A stretch of DNA of 49,722 nt, taken from positions 1-49,722 of the forward strand of contig CAZNOX010000012.1 of assembly GCA_964574875.1 (NCBI GenBank), given 5' to 3'. Origin of the DNA: DSCS01 sp035391585 (GTDB lineage: Bacteria > Macinerneyibacteriota > Macinerneyibacteria > Macinerneyibacteriales > DSCS01). Numbering within the stretch: the first letter of the stretch is position 1; the number at the start of each line of letters is the position of its first letter. The translations under genes were made by a program, and so were the position numbers. The notes beneath the pieces were generated by a model. That model was not told the DNA's origin, did not search any database, and worked only from the letters and a program-made list of their open reading frames with translations. This document shows, in pieces, positions 7,389-16,475 of the stretch.

Positions 7389-10300
7389 TCCTCAAATTTA
7401 GGCCAGCAGCAATGCTTATATTTTTTCCCGGACCCGCAGGGGCAGGGATCGTTTCGTCCCACTTTCGCCGACTTTGTGATGGTCTTTGTCTTTCCCCGTT
7501 CTCCCATGGCCGCATTGGTGGTGGTGCTGTATTCCAACCGCGCGGCTTCGGCTTCCGGGGAGTTTTCCTTTTTTTCCACAGAGACGTGAAAGACCGCCCG
7601 GACGATATGATGCTCGATGGCGGCATCCAGCTCAGAAAACATCTCGAAGGACTCTTTTTTATACTCGAAAAGAGGGTCTTTCTGGGCATAAGCTCTCAGA
7701 TTGATCCCCTCCATGAGGTTGTCGATGGCATAGAGGTGCTCGCGCCAGTTGCGGTCGATGGTATCCAGCATGACAAGACGCTGGATATTCCTCATGGTCT
7801 CTTCACCGAACTCCTTCTCTCTGAGATCATAGAGTTTCTCCACTCCGGCCATGGTCATGGCCTTGAGCTCCTCGCGGGACGGATCCTTTTCGGGATCAAA
7901 GGGAAAGCGAAGGGCGAAGTACTCAAGGAAATAGTCATTGAGCCCCTCATAGTCCCAGTCAAAGGAACGGATATCGGGGGGACAGTAAAGATCCAGGCCT
8001 TCATCCACCACACGCTCCATGATATTCAGGATCTCGTCTTTGAGGAGGTCCCTGCGGTGAAGCCTCAGGCCTCCTTCGGGGCCGGTTTCAGTCAGTTCAT
8101 ACTTTTTCAGAAGGTCCACAAGCAGCCGCTCGAAACCCATCTCGGCAGCCCGGTTGCGCAGTTCGGCCTCGTCTTTGAACTCCTCCCGGTCCAGGGCTTT
8201 GAAAAAGGAAGAGATATAGGCTGTCTCCAGGACAAAATTCCGATTCTCGTAGATCACAGCCCGCTGCTTGTTCATGACATCATCATATTCCAGGGTGTGT
8301 TTCCGGATCTGGAAGTTGCGATGTTCCACTTTCTTCTGGGCGCTTTCGATCTGACGGGAGATCAGAGGATGCTCTATGGCCTGCCCTTCATCCATGTGAA
8401 GACGGTCCAGGACGGAAATGATCCGGTCAGAACCGAACAGGCGCATGAGGTTATCTTCAAGAGAGACGAAGAAACGTGAAAGGCCCGGATCGCCCTGCCG
8501 GCCGCTTCGGCCGCGGAGCTGGCGGTCGATCCGCCGGCTTTCGTGGCGCTCTGTCCCGATGACATAGAGGCCGCAGGGGACATCGTCCATGCACTCTTCC
8601 AGAGGACGCGGCGGGGTTCCTACGTGATCTCCGCCCACGAGGAAACACTCCTCGCACTCTTTGACTCCGGATCCCAGCTTGATATCGGTTCCTCGGCCCG
8701 CCATGTTCGTGGCAATGGTCACGGCGCCGGCCTTTCCCGCGTCACTGACGATCTCGGCTTCCTTGAGATGGTTTTTGGCATTGAGGACATTGGCCTTGAT
8801 CCCTTTGCGCGTGAGCATCCTGGCCAGGAGTTCGGAATCTTCCACAGAGACCGTTCCCACCAGAATAGGCTGGGATGAGTTATGTTTCCGTTCGATCTCA
8901 TCGATAACGGCATTGAATTTCTCTTTTTTCGTCTTGAAGACCAGGTCATTGTAGTCAAAACGCCGGACAGGTTTGTTGGTGGGGATGACGATGACTTCCA
9001 TCCCATAGATCTCCTTGAACTCCGCCGCTTCTGTAATGGCGGTTCCGGTCATTCCCGCCAGTTTGTCATACATCCTGAAAAAATTCTGAAGGGTGATCGT
9101 GGCAAAGGTCTGGGTCTCCCCTTCGATGGTGACGCCCTCTTTGGCTTCCAGGGCCTGGTGAAGTCCGTCACTGAATCTCCGTCCGGGCATGAGGCGTCCG
9201 GTATACTCGTCCACGATCATGACCTTGTTCTCCTGGACCACATACTCCACATCTTTTTCAAAGAGGGAGTAGGCCCGGAGAAGCTGGGAGACCGCGTGGA
9301 GGATCTCGCTTTTTTCAGCATACTCCTTCTGGACTTTACGCTTTTCCTTTTCCCGCTCTTTCTCATCGTCGATCGTCTCATCAATATGGGCAAAGGTCTC
9401 CCCGATATCAGTCAGCTCGAACAACTCCGGGTTGTCCGGCGACAGGAGACGCCTTCCGTTTTCTGTGAGGTCAGCCACATGCCTCTTCTCGTCGATGACG
9501 TAGAAAAGGTCCTCTTCAAGAAGATGGAGACTCTTGTCCCTGAGATAAGCCAGCTCGGTATCTCCGATGAGCCGCTGTATCCTGGTCTCCTGTTTCATCT
9601 TCATGAGCTGTTTGTGTTTGGGCAGTCCTTTTTCCGCCGTGAGGAGGAGCTTTCCGGCCAGGCGCTCCTCATCTTTATCCAGAGCTTCCTGGGCTTCCCT
9701 CACAAGACGCGAGACTTTATCGCGCTGTTTGGAGACCAGGGCTCTCACCTTGGGGTTGAAATCCCGGAAATAGGAGTTGTTGCTTCTCTGGACAGGCCCT
9801 GAAATGATCAGGGGTGTCCGGGCCTCGTCAATAAGGATGGAATCCACTTCATCCACAATGGCGAATTCCCTGTATTTCTGCACCTGCTCTTCCAGGGACC
9901 AGACCATATTGTCACGGAGATAATCGAAGCCGAACTCGCTGTTTGTCCCGTAGACGATATCTTTCGTATAGGCCTCTTTCCGCTGTGTCGTGTCCATCCC
10001 GTTCTGGAGACAGCTCACCGACAGCCCCAGGGTCTCATAAAGAAGCCCCATCCACTGGCTGTCACGGAGAGCCAGATAATCATTGACGGTGACCACATGG
10101 ACCTGTCCTTTGAGGGCGTTGAGATAAGCCGGCATGGTGGCCACAAGGGTCTTCCCTTCACCTGTGGCCATCTCGGCGATCTGTCCGTCATGGATCACCA
10201 TCCCTCCCACGAGCTGGACATCGAAGGGGACCATATCCCACTCTTTGTCATGCCCCGTGACCCGGGCGGCTGATTTTGTATCCACAAGATAGCGGCACAC

Positions 10301-10522
10301 CCGCTTGACAAGAGCGAAGGCTTCGCTCTGAATATCATCTGTGGCCTTCCCTTCCCTCAGGGCTTCTCTGAAAGCCTCTGTCTTCTTCCGGAAATCGTCC
10401 GGAGTCTTCAGTGTCTCAAGAAAGGAGTTGTAATATGTGTTGACTTCTTCAACGCGCCTGTTGTACCGTTTGACGATCTTGTCCTGGTAATTTCCGAAAA
10501 TCGTCTGAAAGATGTTTGCCAT
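7385..10522 (-). CDS. secA: Preprotein translocase ATPase SecA
   Basis: SecA drives secretory proteins through SecYEG. The 1045-residue protein has Walker A in MATGEGKTL, the DEVDSILIDEARTP box, helicase domain 2 with NMAGRGTDI and QLRGRSGRQGDPG, and a C-terminal zinc-binding SEC-C tail CPCGSGKKYKHCC for SecB or ribosome contact. It is about 145 residues longer than E. coli SecA; a charged, coiled-coil-like insert follows the DEAD region (around residues 255-340), as known from Bacteroidetes/Chlorobi-type SecA. The ATG at 10522 is chosen because TAGGTGA lies six bases upstream; a GTG three codons earlier is weaker. Confidence 0.97.
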   Translation of the reverse strand: MANIFQTIFGNYQDKIVKRYNRRVEEVNTYYNSFLETLKTPDDFRKKTEAFREALREGKATDDIQSEAFALVKRVCRYLVDTKSAARVTGHDKEWDMVPFDVQLVGGMVIHDGQIAEMATGEGKTLVATMPAYLNALKGQVHVVTVNDYLALRDSQWMGLLYETLGLSVSCLQNGMDTTQRKEAYTKDIVYGTNSEFGFDYLRDNMVWSLEEQVQKYREFAIVDEVDSILIDEARTPLIISGPVQRSNNSYFRDFNPKVRALVSKQRDKVSRLVREAQEALDKDEERLAGKLLLTAEKGLPKHKQLMKMKQETRIQRLIGDTELAYLRDKSLHLLEEDLFYVIDEKRHVADLTENGRRLLSPDNPELFELTDIGETFAHIDETIDDEKEREKEKRKVQKEYAEKSEILHAVSQLLRAYSLFEKDVEYVVQENKVMIVDEYTGRLMPGRRFSDGLHQALEAKEGVTIEGETQTFATITLQNFFRMYDKLAGMTGTAITEAAEFKEIYGMEVIVIPTNKPVRRFDYNDLVFKTKKEKFNAVIDEIERKHNSSQPILVGTVSVEDSELLARMLTRKGIKANVLNAKNHLKEAEIVSDAGKAGAVTIATNMAGRGTDIKLGSGVKECEECFLVGGDHVGTPPRPLEECMDDVPCGLYVIGTERHESRRIDRQLRGRSGRQGDPGLSRFFVSLEDNLMRLFGSDRIISVLDRLHMDEGQAIEHPLISRQIESAQKKVEHRNFQIRKHTLEYDDVMNKQRAVIYENRNFVLETAYISSFFKALDREEFKDEAELRNRAAEMGFERLLVDLLKKYELTETGPEGGLRLHRRDLLKDEILNIMERVVDEGLDLYCPPDIRSFDWDYEGLNDYFLEYFALRFPFDPEKDPSREELKAMTMAGVEKLYDLREKEFGEETMRNIQRLVMLDTIDRNWREHLYAIDNLMEGINLRAYAQKDPLFEYKKESFEMFSELDAAIEHHIVRAVFHVSVEKKENSPEAEAARLEYSTTTNAAMGERGKTKTITKSAKVGRNDPCPCGSGKKYKHCCWPKFED

Positions 10523-10531
10523 CGTTGTCAC

Positions 10532-11470
10532 CTACCTTAATACTTTAAGTGGATTAATCGTTTCACTGTTTATCCTGACTTCAAAATGGAGATGGGGGCC
10601 CGTTGACCTGCCGGTGGATCCCACAAACCCGATAATGGATCCCTTTTCAATAAAGTCCCCTGTATTGGCACTGCGGACACTGAGGTGCCCGTATCGGGTG
10701 GTGAGGGCGCCTCCGTGGTCGATGATGATCAGATTGCCGTACTCACCCGCCATCCCGCTCCACATGATACGTCCCCTCTCGGCGGCATAGACAGGGGTCC
10801 CCATGCTGCTTCCCAGGTCCAGGGCATTATGGAAATAGCTGTCCCCGGTGATGGGGTCCCAGCGCATCCCGTAATAGGACGTGATATGTCCCCCTTTGAC
10901 CGGCCATATCATGGAGAGGCCGCGGTTAAAGACATAACGGCGGATCAGGCCGTTCTCTTCTTTGGAGAGGACGCCGTCCAGTCCGTCGATCTTTCTGTGA
11001 AGGCTTGAATAGACTGATGAAAAAGCCTCCAGGTCCCCTTCATCAAAAAGCAGGCGGACCTGCTCGGCATCAACGCCTCCGATCCCGGTCTCATCGGCCA
11101 GCGCAGCCCCCTGAAGCCGGGCCACATGAGTCACTTTCTCTTCCAGTTCATCATACCGGCTCTCCGCCTGCCTTTTCCAGTTTAAAAAGGTGAAGGTGAC
11201 TCGCCGGACCTCATTGTGCAGAGACTCCATCTCTTTACGTAAAGTCAGGTTCTGTTTTTGAAGGAAGGAGTTCTCTTCAAGAAGCGGAGCGGTGTCGCAT
11301 TTGAGCCTGTGATATTCCGAAAGCCACATCCCCGCGAGGAAGAGTCCCCCCGAAAAGGCCATGAGAAGAATGATCACACCGGCCCGAAGCCATCTGTGCT
11401 TGATGGAATACCGTTTGATCTCCCCGGTGTCTTCACCGAGGATGAGGATATGATACCGCTTATTGTCCAT
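10532..11470 (-). CDS. M23 family (LytM-like) peptidase, membrane-anchored
   Basis: The 312-residue protein has one membrane helix (about 30-50), a coiled-coil region (about 60-125) and a C-terminal M23 metallopeptidase domain (about 190-310). The zinc ligands are present: H and D in FHNALD, and H in HLHFEV, with a YGHLS motif between, so it should be an active endopeptidase rather than an EnvC-like regulator. It overlaps the preceding M23 gene by 11 bases and lies nine bases before secA. Likely role: peptidoglycan remodelling on the outer face of the inner membrane. Confidence 0.9.
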   Translation of the reverse strand: MDNKRYHILILGEDTGEIKRYSIKHRWLRAGVIILLMAFSGGLFLAGMWLSEYHRLKCDTAPLLEENSFLQKQNLTLRKEMESLHNEVRRVTFTFLNWKRQAESRYDELEEKVTHVARLQGAALADETGIGGVDAEQVRLLFDEGDLEAFSSVYSSLHRKIDGLDGVLSKEENGLIRRYVFNRGLSMIWPVKGGHITSYYGMRWDPITGDSYFHNALDLGSSMGTPVYAAERGRIMWSGMAGEYGNLIIIDHGGALTTRYGHLSVRSANTGDFIEKGSIIGFVGSTGRSTGPHLHFEVRINSETINPLKVLR

Positions 11471-12401
11471 GAAGCCGTGTCACACCCCTCAGGACCTTGT
11501 TTTCTTCCGGAATGAGATATTTCATGGGGTCTTCCAGTTTGCTGTTGTGAATCACTTCATAATGAAGATGTGTCCCTGTGCTGCGCCCGCTATCGCCCAT
11601 GGTCCCCAGGTATTGCCCCTTGGAGACATACTGGCCCTTGCGCACGTTGATGGCATCCATATGGCCGTAACGGGTCTCGTATCCGAACCCGTGTTCGATC
11701 ATCACCACATTTCCGTACACACCGAACCACCCGGCAAAGACCACGTAGCCGTTGGCAGCGGCTTTGATGGGGGTGGAGGGCATATTCGCGATATCCAGTC
11801 CTGTATGAAATTCGCGCTGTCCGTTAAAAGGGGACTTCCTCCAGCCGAATGTCGAGGAGATCCATCCGTCTGCCGGCCAGATGGTGGGGACATGCTCCCA
11901 CTTCTGCACACTGTTCTCCATCTTCTCCACCACTCGGTAGAATCCGCTTTTGAGAAGGTTCAGTTTCAGTTCCACCTGGGAAAAGACGATGTTGAAATCA
12001 TTGGTCATGGACGATTCGTCCACTCCGGACAAGTCATCGACTTCGGAGAGTCCGATCCCCCCCATGGAGAGGTTCTCTTTTCCCTGGAAGATGGGAGGAA
12101 GGGAGTTGAGGATGAGGACATTATCGCAGATCTCCTGGAGCTCCACGAGTTTTCCGTCAAACAACCCCAGTTTCTCCTCCAGCTTGACATAATTCTGCTT
12201 CAGGTTTGTGTTCCGCGTCTTCAGCAGAGCGATCCGTCCTTTGAGGACGGCTTTGGTCACCGGCCCGGAAATATCCACAATGGAAAAAAGGATGATCAGC
12301 CCCACGCCCACGAGGATCGTCCAGAACAGAGAGACAGGGATGGAGACCTGCCAGACACGCCTATTGGAAGGGGGGATGATTTTAATGGTGAACTCTTTCA
12401 T
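11460..12401 (-). CDS. M23 family (LytM-like) peptidase, membrane-anchored
   Basis: The 313-residue protein has the same layout as its downstream neighbour: a membrane helix at about 24-44, a coiled coil (about 55-90) and an M23 domain (about 185-300) with FHTGLD, YGHMDA and THLHYEV carrying the metal ligands. The two proteins are diverged paralogues from an old duplication. Its ATG directly follows the transglycosylase stop codon (TAAATG). Confidence 0.9.
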   Translation of the reverse strand: MKEFTIKIIPPSNRRVWQVSIPVSLFWTILVGVGLIILFSIVDISGPVTKAVLKGRIALLKTRNTNLKQNYVKLEEKLGLFDGKLVELQEICDNVLILNSLPPIFQGKENLSMGGIGLSEVDDLSGVDESSMTNDFNIVFSQVELKLNLLKSGFYRVVEKMENSVQKWEHVPTIWPADGWISSTFGWRKSPFNGQREFHTGLDIANMPSTPIKAAANGYVVFAGWFGVYGNVVMIEHGFGYETRYGHMDAINVRKGQYVSKGQYLGTMGDSGRSTGTHLHYEVIHNSKLEDPMKYLIPEENKVLRGVTRLHGQ

Positions 12402-13055
12402 TTATCGTCCTTTGGAATAGGTTTCATTTGTAATAACAAGCCCGCCCGAAGAGCGTTCCACGCGGAGCGGAGTCCCTGAAGCCGTCTGTCCGCCGGCCTC
12501 TCTGAAAAGACGGATGATCTTTTCAACATAACTCATGGTCTCAGGATAGGGAGGGACTCCTCCGTACATCTCCACTGCAGCGGGCCCGGCATTATAAGCG
12601 GCCAGTGACAGGCGGAGGTTCCCGTTGAAACGGTTGTACAGTGATTTGAAGTAGCGTACCCCGGCATAGATATTCTCTTCGATGTCAAAGGGATTGGCCA
12701 CCCCCAGCTGTCGTGCTGTCTCCGGCATGAGCTGCATGAGGCCCATGGCTCCCACGCGTGAGACGGCGAAGGGCTCAAACCGGGACTCGACCTGGACCAT
12801 GGCTTCAATCAGGCGGGAATCGACTCCGTAATGGTGCGCAGCCTGACGGATCGTCTCACTGATAGCCCCGCTGTTTCCATAGGAGACAGTGGTGCTCGCA
12901 TACCGGTACCCGTAACCCGCCGGGCTCTTCCCGGAGACCTCCTCCTCTTCCCTGAGAATGGACATGGTCCTGGTGTCTGCCTTCTGGATCACGATTTCAG
13001 CCTGAAGCGGCATGGTGACCAGGAAGAGAAAAAGAAGGCTGCCCGCAAATCTCAT
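12402..13055 (-). CDS. Lytic transglycosylase, SLT family
   Basis: The 217-residue exported protein has a signal peptide (about 1-19) and an SLT domain (about 68-190). The catalytic glutamate is E90 in MVQVESRF, followed by GAMGLMQLMPETA and the AAYNAGPAAV motif. It should cut the glycan strands of peptidoglycan, complementing the peptide-cutting M23 proteins encoded next. Its ATG overlaps the stop of the propeller gene by one base. Confidence 0.93.
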   Translation of the reverse strand: MRFAGSLLFLFLVTMPLQAEIVIQKADTRTMSILREEEEVSGKSPAGYGYRYASTTVSYGNSGAISETIRQAAHHYGVDSRLIEAMVQVESRFEPFAVSRVGAMGLMQLMPETARQLGVANPFDIEENIYAGVRYFKSLYNRFNGNLRLSLAAYNAGPAAVEMYGGVPPYPETMSYVEKIIRLFREAGGQTASGTPLRVERSSGGLVITNETYSKGR

Positions 13056-14860
13056 TATTCTCCTAACGAAACAGGTTTCAGCTGTTTCAGATCTGTGACA
13101 AAGGCTCTCACCAGGCCCGAATCGTCACCGGCCACAACAGTCTCTCCCCACACAAAGGGAGTGCCGTGGACAGGCCCGTTCATGGCTCCTTTCCAGATGA
13201 GTTCGCCTTTTTTGGCATCCAGGGCATAGAGAGCCCCGTCATAACTTCCGATGTAGAGGATCTCATCATGCAGACGGGCCCCTGACCGGACGACGCCGCC
13301 TGTAGCGAACGTCCATAACAGCGTCCCGTCTTTTTTATCCAGGGCATAGATGTTATGGTCTTCTGCTCCGAAAAAGAGGGCGTCCTTCCCCGCTGTGATC
13401 TTGCTTCCGATCTCTTTTTCCGCGGTGAATGACCACAGGACTGTCCCTGATGCCGCATCCATGGCATAGAGATGATGATCATCGCATCCCACGTAGAGGA
13501 CCCCTTCTGAGAGGACTGGAGCGGAATAGATATCATCTCCCAGGTCTTTTGTCCAGAGAGGTTTCCCCGTCCGGATATCAAGAGCGTAGACATGATCATC
13601 AAGTGAAGCGGCATAGAGGGTCTTCTCACCCAGGGCCGGTGCACTCCAGACAGGATTCTTTGTGGGATATCTCCAGGCCATCTTTCCGCTCTCCTTCACT
13701 AAGGCATAGACATATCCGTCCATGGAACCGAAATAGACCTTTTCGGAGTCGCTCACAGCCCGGGAGACGATCTTCTCCCCGGTTTTGAACTTCCATTCGA
13801 TTTTACCCGTTTCCAGAGAGAGTCTGTAGAGGTATCCTTTGAATGTCCCGATGTAAAGGGCATCTCCGTCCACAAGCGGCGAGGCGGAGATCTCATACGC
13901 CATGGGGGCTCTCCACAAGAGCTCGGCGCCCGGACGGGGATAGGCATAGATATAGGTATCCTTCGAGGCGATGACCAGCAGGTCGTTTGTCCCCGCAGGA
14001 GAAGCTGTGATGCTGTCTCCGTATCGTTTCTCCCACGCTGCTTTTGCTTCCAGGGGAAGATTCTTTTGAAGATAGGTCACCCGTGCCGGAGGGTTCTCCC
14101 CGCCGGCAGGCAGGTCTCCCCGGGGCCCTTCCCCGGGACCGGGCCCTCCGGGGCCGGATTTCAAATACCCCCGGACGAGGCCGAAGATCAGGACAGCCAG
14201 AAGAAGGATAAAGGCGAAGACCCCCAAGGCTTTCCAGGGGATCATGATCCGGGGAGCGGAAAACTCCAGGGTCAGCGTCAGGACTTCAGACTGCCCCAGC
14301 CCGTCCTGTTCATAAGCCCTTTTTGAAAGCTCTCTGGCAGCGACCTGGATCGTATACTCTCCGAGAATATCATTGAAAGGCCGTTCGGAGACGGCTTCGG
14401 CGATGTTTTCAGAGACCACGGCGATCTTGTCGCCGGGGAAGATCGTATATTCGCCGAATTGGACAGCTCCTTCCCAGTGGCAACGGTCGTTGCTATCGCC
14501 GTTCACGTGCCAGAGCTGGTCTTTTCGTGACAGAAAGGCGCGGTAGCGGTCGGTGGCTGCAAAAAAAAGCGTCTTGTGCGAGATGATGCCGATAAAAAAA
14601 TCACCGTCCTGGGCGAGGTCGCGGAGTGTCAGTTTCAGCGCCATGAGGATCCCTGTCTTTTCTGTCCGTTCCAGGTACTGGTCGATGACAGAGACGATCC
14701 ACTCCTCCTGGACAAGGGGATTGGCAATGACAGAGAAGAGGTATCCGTAGCGGGACATATCTTTGCGTGTGTAGACATTATGATAATGAAAGTGCTTTTT
14801 CCCGAGGGTCTCGCTTTTTAACGGGATCGCCTCACCCACAATGACCGGATATTTCGCCAT
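13055..14860 (-). CDS. Degenerate PPM-phosphatase-like domain fused to a PQQ-type beta-propeller
   Basis: The 601-residue protein has three parts. Residues 1-200 look like a PPM/PP2C-type fold without its metal-binding aspartates: an FFAATDRYRAFLSRKDQLWHV strand region and FPGDKIAVVSENIAEAV resemble the late strands of that family. Residues 208-230 form one membrane helix, followed by a Gly/Pro linker (236-257). Residues about 285-595 are around seven PQQ/BamB-like repeats of the form G-x-x-Y-A-L-D-x-x-x-G-x-x-x-W. The propeller would therefore be periplasmic. It is the first gene of the seven-gene envelope operon, with AAGGAGGG before the ATG. The propeller call is firm; the N-terminal call is inference. 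Confidence 0.75.
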   Translation of the reverse strand: MAKYPVIVGEAIPLKSETLGKKHFHYHNVYTRKDMSRYGYLFSVIANPLVQEEWIVSVIDQYLERTEKTGILMALKLTLRDLAQDGDFFIGIISHKTLFFAATDRYRAFLSRKDQLWHVNGDSNDRCHWEGAVQFGEYTIFPGDKIAVVSENIAEAVSERPFNDILGEYTIQVAARELSKRAYEQDGLGQSEVLTLTLEFSAPRIMIPWKALGVFAFILLLAVLIFGLVRGYLKSGPGGPGPGEGPRGDLPAGGENPPARVTYLQKNLPLEAKAAWEKRYGDSITASPAGTNDLLVIASKDTYIYAYPRPGAELLWRAPMAYEISASPLVDGDALYIGTFKGYLYRLSLETGKIEWKFKTGEKIVSRAVSDSEKVYFGSMDGYVYALVKESGKMAWRYPTKNPVWSAPALGEKTLYAASLDDHVYALDIRTGKPLWTKDLGDDIYSAPVLSEGVLYVGCDDHHLYAMDAASGTVLWSFTAEKEIGSKITAGKDALFFGAEDHNIYALDKKDGTLLWTFATGGVVRSGARLHDEILYIGSYDGALYALDAKKGELIWKGAMNGPVHGTPFVWGETVVAGDDSGLVRAFVTDLKQLKPVSLGE

Positions 14861-14880
14861 ATATTTTCCCTCCTTGGGTA

Positions 14881-14908
14881 ATTATATAGTAAATCCCTTC
14901 TATATCAA
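14881..14908 (-). promoter_or_regulatory. Promoter of the envelope/secA operon
   Basis: TTGATA (14903-14908) and perfect TATAAT (14881-14886) with a 16-base spacer on the minus strand lie 20 bases upstream of the propeller-gene start. No other clear promoter was seen down to bioY, so secA probably depends on it. Confidence 0.8.
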
Positions 14909-14949
14909 GACTTTTCAGCAGGCAGAGATTCCGGTGGTGCCCTTTCCTG

Positions 14950-14977
14950 TTGCAAAGCCTCTCATTATTGGTATAAT
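14950..14977 (+). promoter_or_regulatory. Promoter of a probably leaderless gene
   Basis: TTGCAA (14950-14955), 16-base spacer and perfect TATAAT (14972-14977). The -10 box ends seven bases before the ATG at 14985, so transcription should begin at or next to the start codon. Confidence 0.6.
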
Positions 14978-14984
14978 CCTTTTT

Positions 14985-16475
14985 ATGATACCTTTTCTTC
15001 TTGTGACAGCTTTTCTCCGGTCCGGGGAGGCCCCCGCGTTTACCTCGGCCCTCCTTGAACTCGCCGGGAAGATCTCCTCTTTTTTCCTTTCGGCGAAATT
15101 CTCCCTGGAGAACCGATTCCTCCTCCTGACCAATGCTCTGTGGGTCTTTCTGCTATGTGTCACATTGACCATGGCCGCCTATCTCATCTTTCTCAGCTAC
15201 CGGTACCTGGACACTGTGAAGTTCAGAGCCCTCAGAAGCTTTTTCAACGGAAGCCCTTCTCCCTGGATCGTCCTTATTGTGAATATCACCGTGAGCCTGG
15301 CCTTCTTCCTGGGAGGATGGATCCTCGTCTTTTTTCTCAATCTCCACAATTTTACAAAAAAAGAGCTGCGGACGCTGATCATCCTGGCTCTTTTCATCTT
15401 CATCCCCTTCGGCATCACCGCCACACACGGAGGCTGGTTTGATGCTGTGGCTGCCCGGTCACCGCTGGCTCTTCTGAGAGCTTACGACAGTGACGACATC
15501 TCTCTCGTGCGGGAATACCGGGAGGATGCTTTTGTCCGTGATAACCCCCTCTATCTCTACCTCATGGCCGGGAGAAGAAACATCCCCGGTGACGAAACGT
15601 CGTACAGACGCATCGCGTCCCTTCTTCAACGAGCTGTCGCCGGAGGCTATGAGTCTGCAGCGGTGGACAACAACCTCGGCAACGCCATGCTCATGCTCGA
15701 CTCCGCCGAACAGGCTTTGGCCCATTATGAGAGAGCCCTCTCCGCGGCGCCCGGCGACCCTGTCATCCTCTATAATATTTCTCAATATTACCTCTACAGG
15801 GATGATTACGACACAGCGAAGATCTTTTATGACAAAGCCTTCACTGCCAAAGGGCAGCTTGACCTCCCTGTCCTCGACTGGGAAAACATCGTCCTTCTGG
15901 AGAAAAAAGTCACCCCCGCCTTTGTCTGGGCCTCTTTTTTAAAAGACACGGCCCGATGGGATTTCCCTGTCAAAGCTCTCTCCTTCAGCAAACTGGCCTT
16001 TTTCCCGGGGACGTCAGCGGTCCTTCTGATCCTGATCCTCCTTCTCTTTCCGCTCACCGCCAACTGGGCCTCATTTGTGCGTTGTGAATCCTGCGGGATC
16101 CCCATTATCCCCGGATCGGCAACGACATCCCATCGGGGAAGGATCTTCTGCTCCCGCTGTCATCTTATGCTGCCTGTCTTTCTTCATCAAAAAGCGGGAC
16201 GCTACTCCATGGCCACCAAGATCGATTATCTGAAGACCTTTTTTATCAACCTGATCTATCCGGGAAGCGGCTATATCCTCAAAGGGGCCACGGTCACAGG
16301 CCTGATCTGGCTCTTCCTCACCACCTCCCTGATCACCACGGCTCTCTTCAGCCGTTATTTCCTTGTCTCTGACCTGAAGGGACTGGCCGCGCTCAACGAC
16401 CTGCTTCTCTTTTATCCTCTTCTCTCTCTGGCATCCACGGCCGTGCTGCCCTTTTACAAACGGAGGTTCTCATGA
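14985..16475 (+). CDS. Multi-pass membrane protein with TPR segment and zinc ribbon
   Basis: The roughly 496-residue protein has hydrophobic helices near the N-terminus, at about 50-75, 95-120 and 125-150, then a soluble TPR-like region (about 200-290), another helix, a CESCG...CSRC four-cysteine zinc-ribbon-like motif (about 365-395) and two or three terminal helices. I know no function for this arrangement. The ATG at 14985 is chosen from the promoter position; in-frame GTG codons at 14934 and 14937 would lengthen the first helix and remain possible. It overlaps the next gene by four bases (ATGA), so the two products probably work together. Confidence 0.7.
   Translation: MIPFLLVTAFLRSGEAPAFTSALLELAGKISSFFLSAKFSLENRFLLLTNALWVFLLCVTLTMAAYLIFLSYRYLDTVKFRALRSFFNGSPSPWIVLIVNITVSLAFFLGGWILVFFLNLHNFTKKELRTLIILALFIFIPFGITATHGGWFDAVAARSPLALLRAYDSDDISLVREYREDAFVRDNPLYLYLMAGRRNIPGDETSYRRIASLLQRAVAGGYESAAVDNNLGNAMLMLDSAEQALAHYERALSAAPGDPVILYNISQYYLYRDDYDTAKIFYDKAFTAKGQLDLPVLDWENIVLLEKKVTPAFVWASFLKDTARWDFPVKALSFSKLAFFPGTSAVLLILILLLFPLTANWASFVRCESCGIPIIPGSATTSHRGRIFCSRCHLMLPVFLHQKAGRYSMATKIDYLKTFFINLIYPGSGYILKGATVTGLIWLFLTTSLITTALFSRYFLVSDLKGLAALNDLLLFYPLLSLASTAVLPFYKRRFS

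Noticed and set aside
7286..8479. Open 397-codon frame on the plus strand opposite secA and pgeF
   Set aside because: It lies fully antisense to secA and pgeF, which have clear family motifs; it arises from codon bias.
11463..12479. Open 338-codon frame on the plus strand opposite an M23 peptidase gene
   Set aside because: The sense strand encodes complete M23 metal motifs; the antisense product has no domain.
14841..14984. Upstream extension of the plus-strand membrane protein to an ATG at 14841
   Set aside because: It would overlap the divergent propeller gene and its ribosome binding site and promoter; GTG codons at 14934/14937 remain possible but are less supported than 14985.
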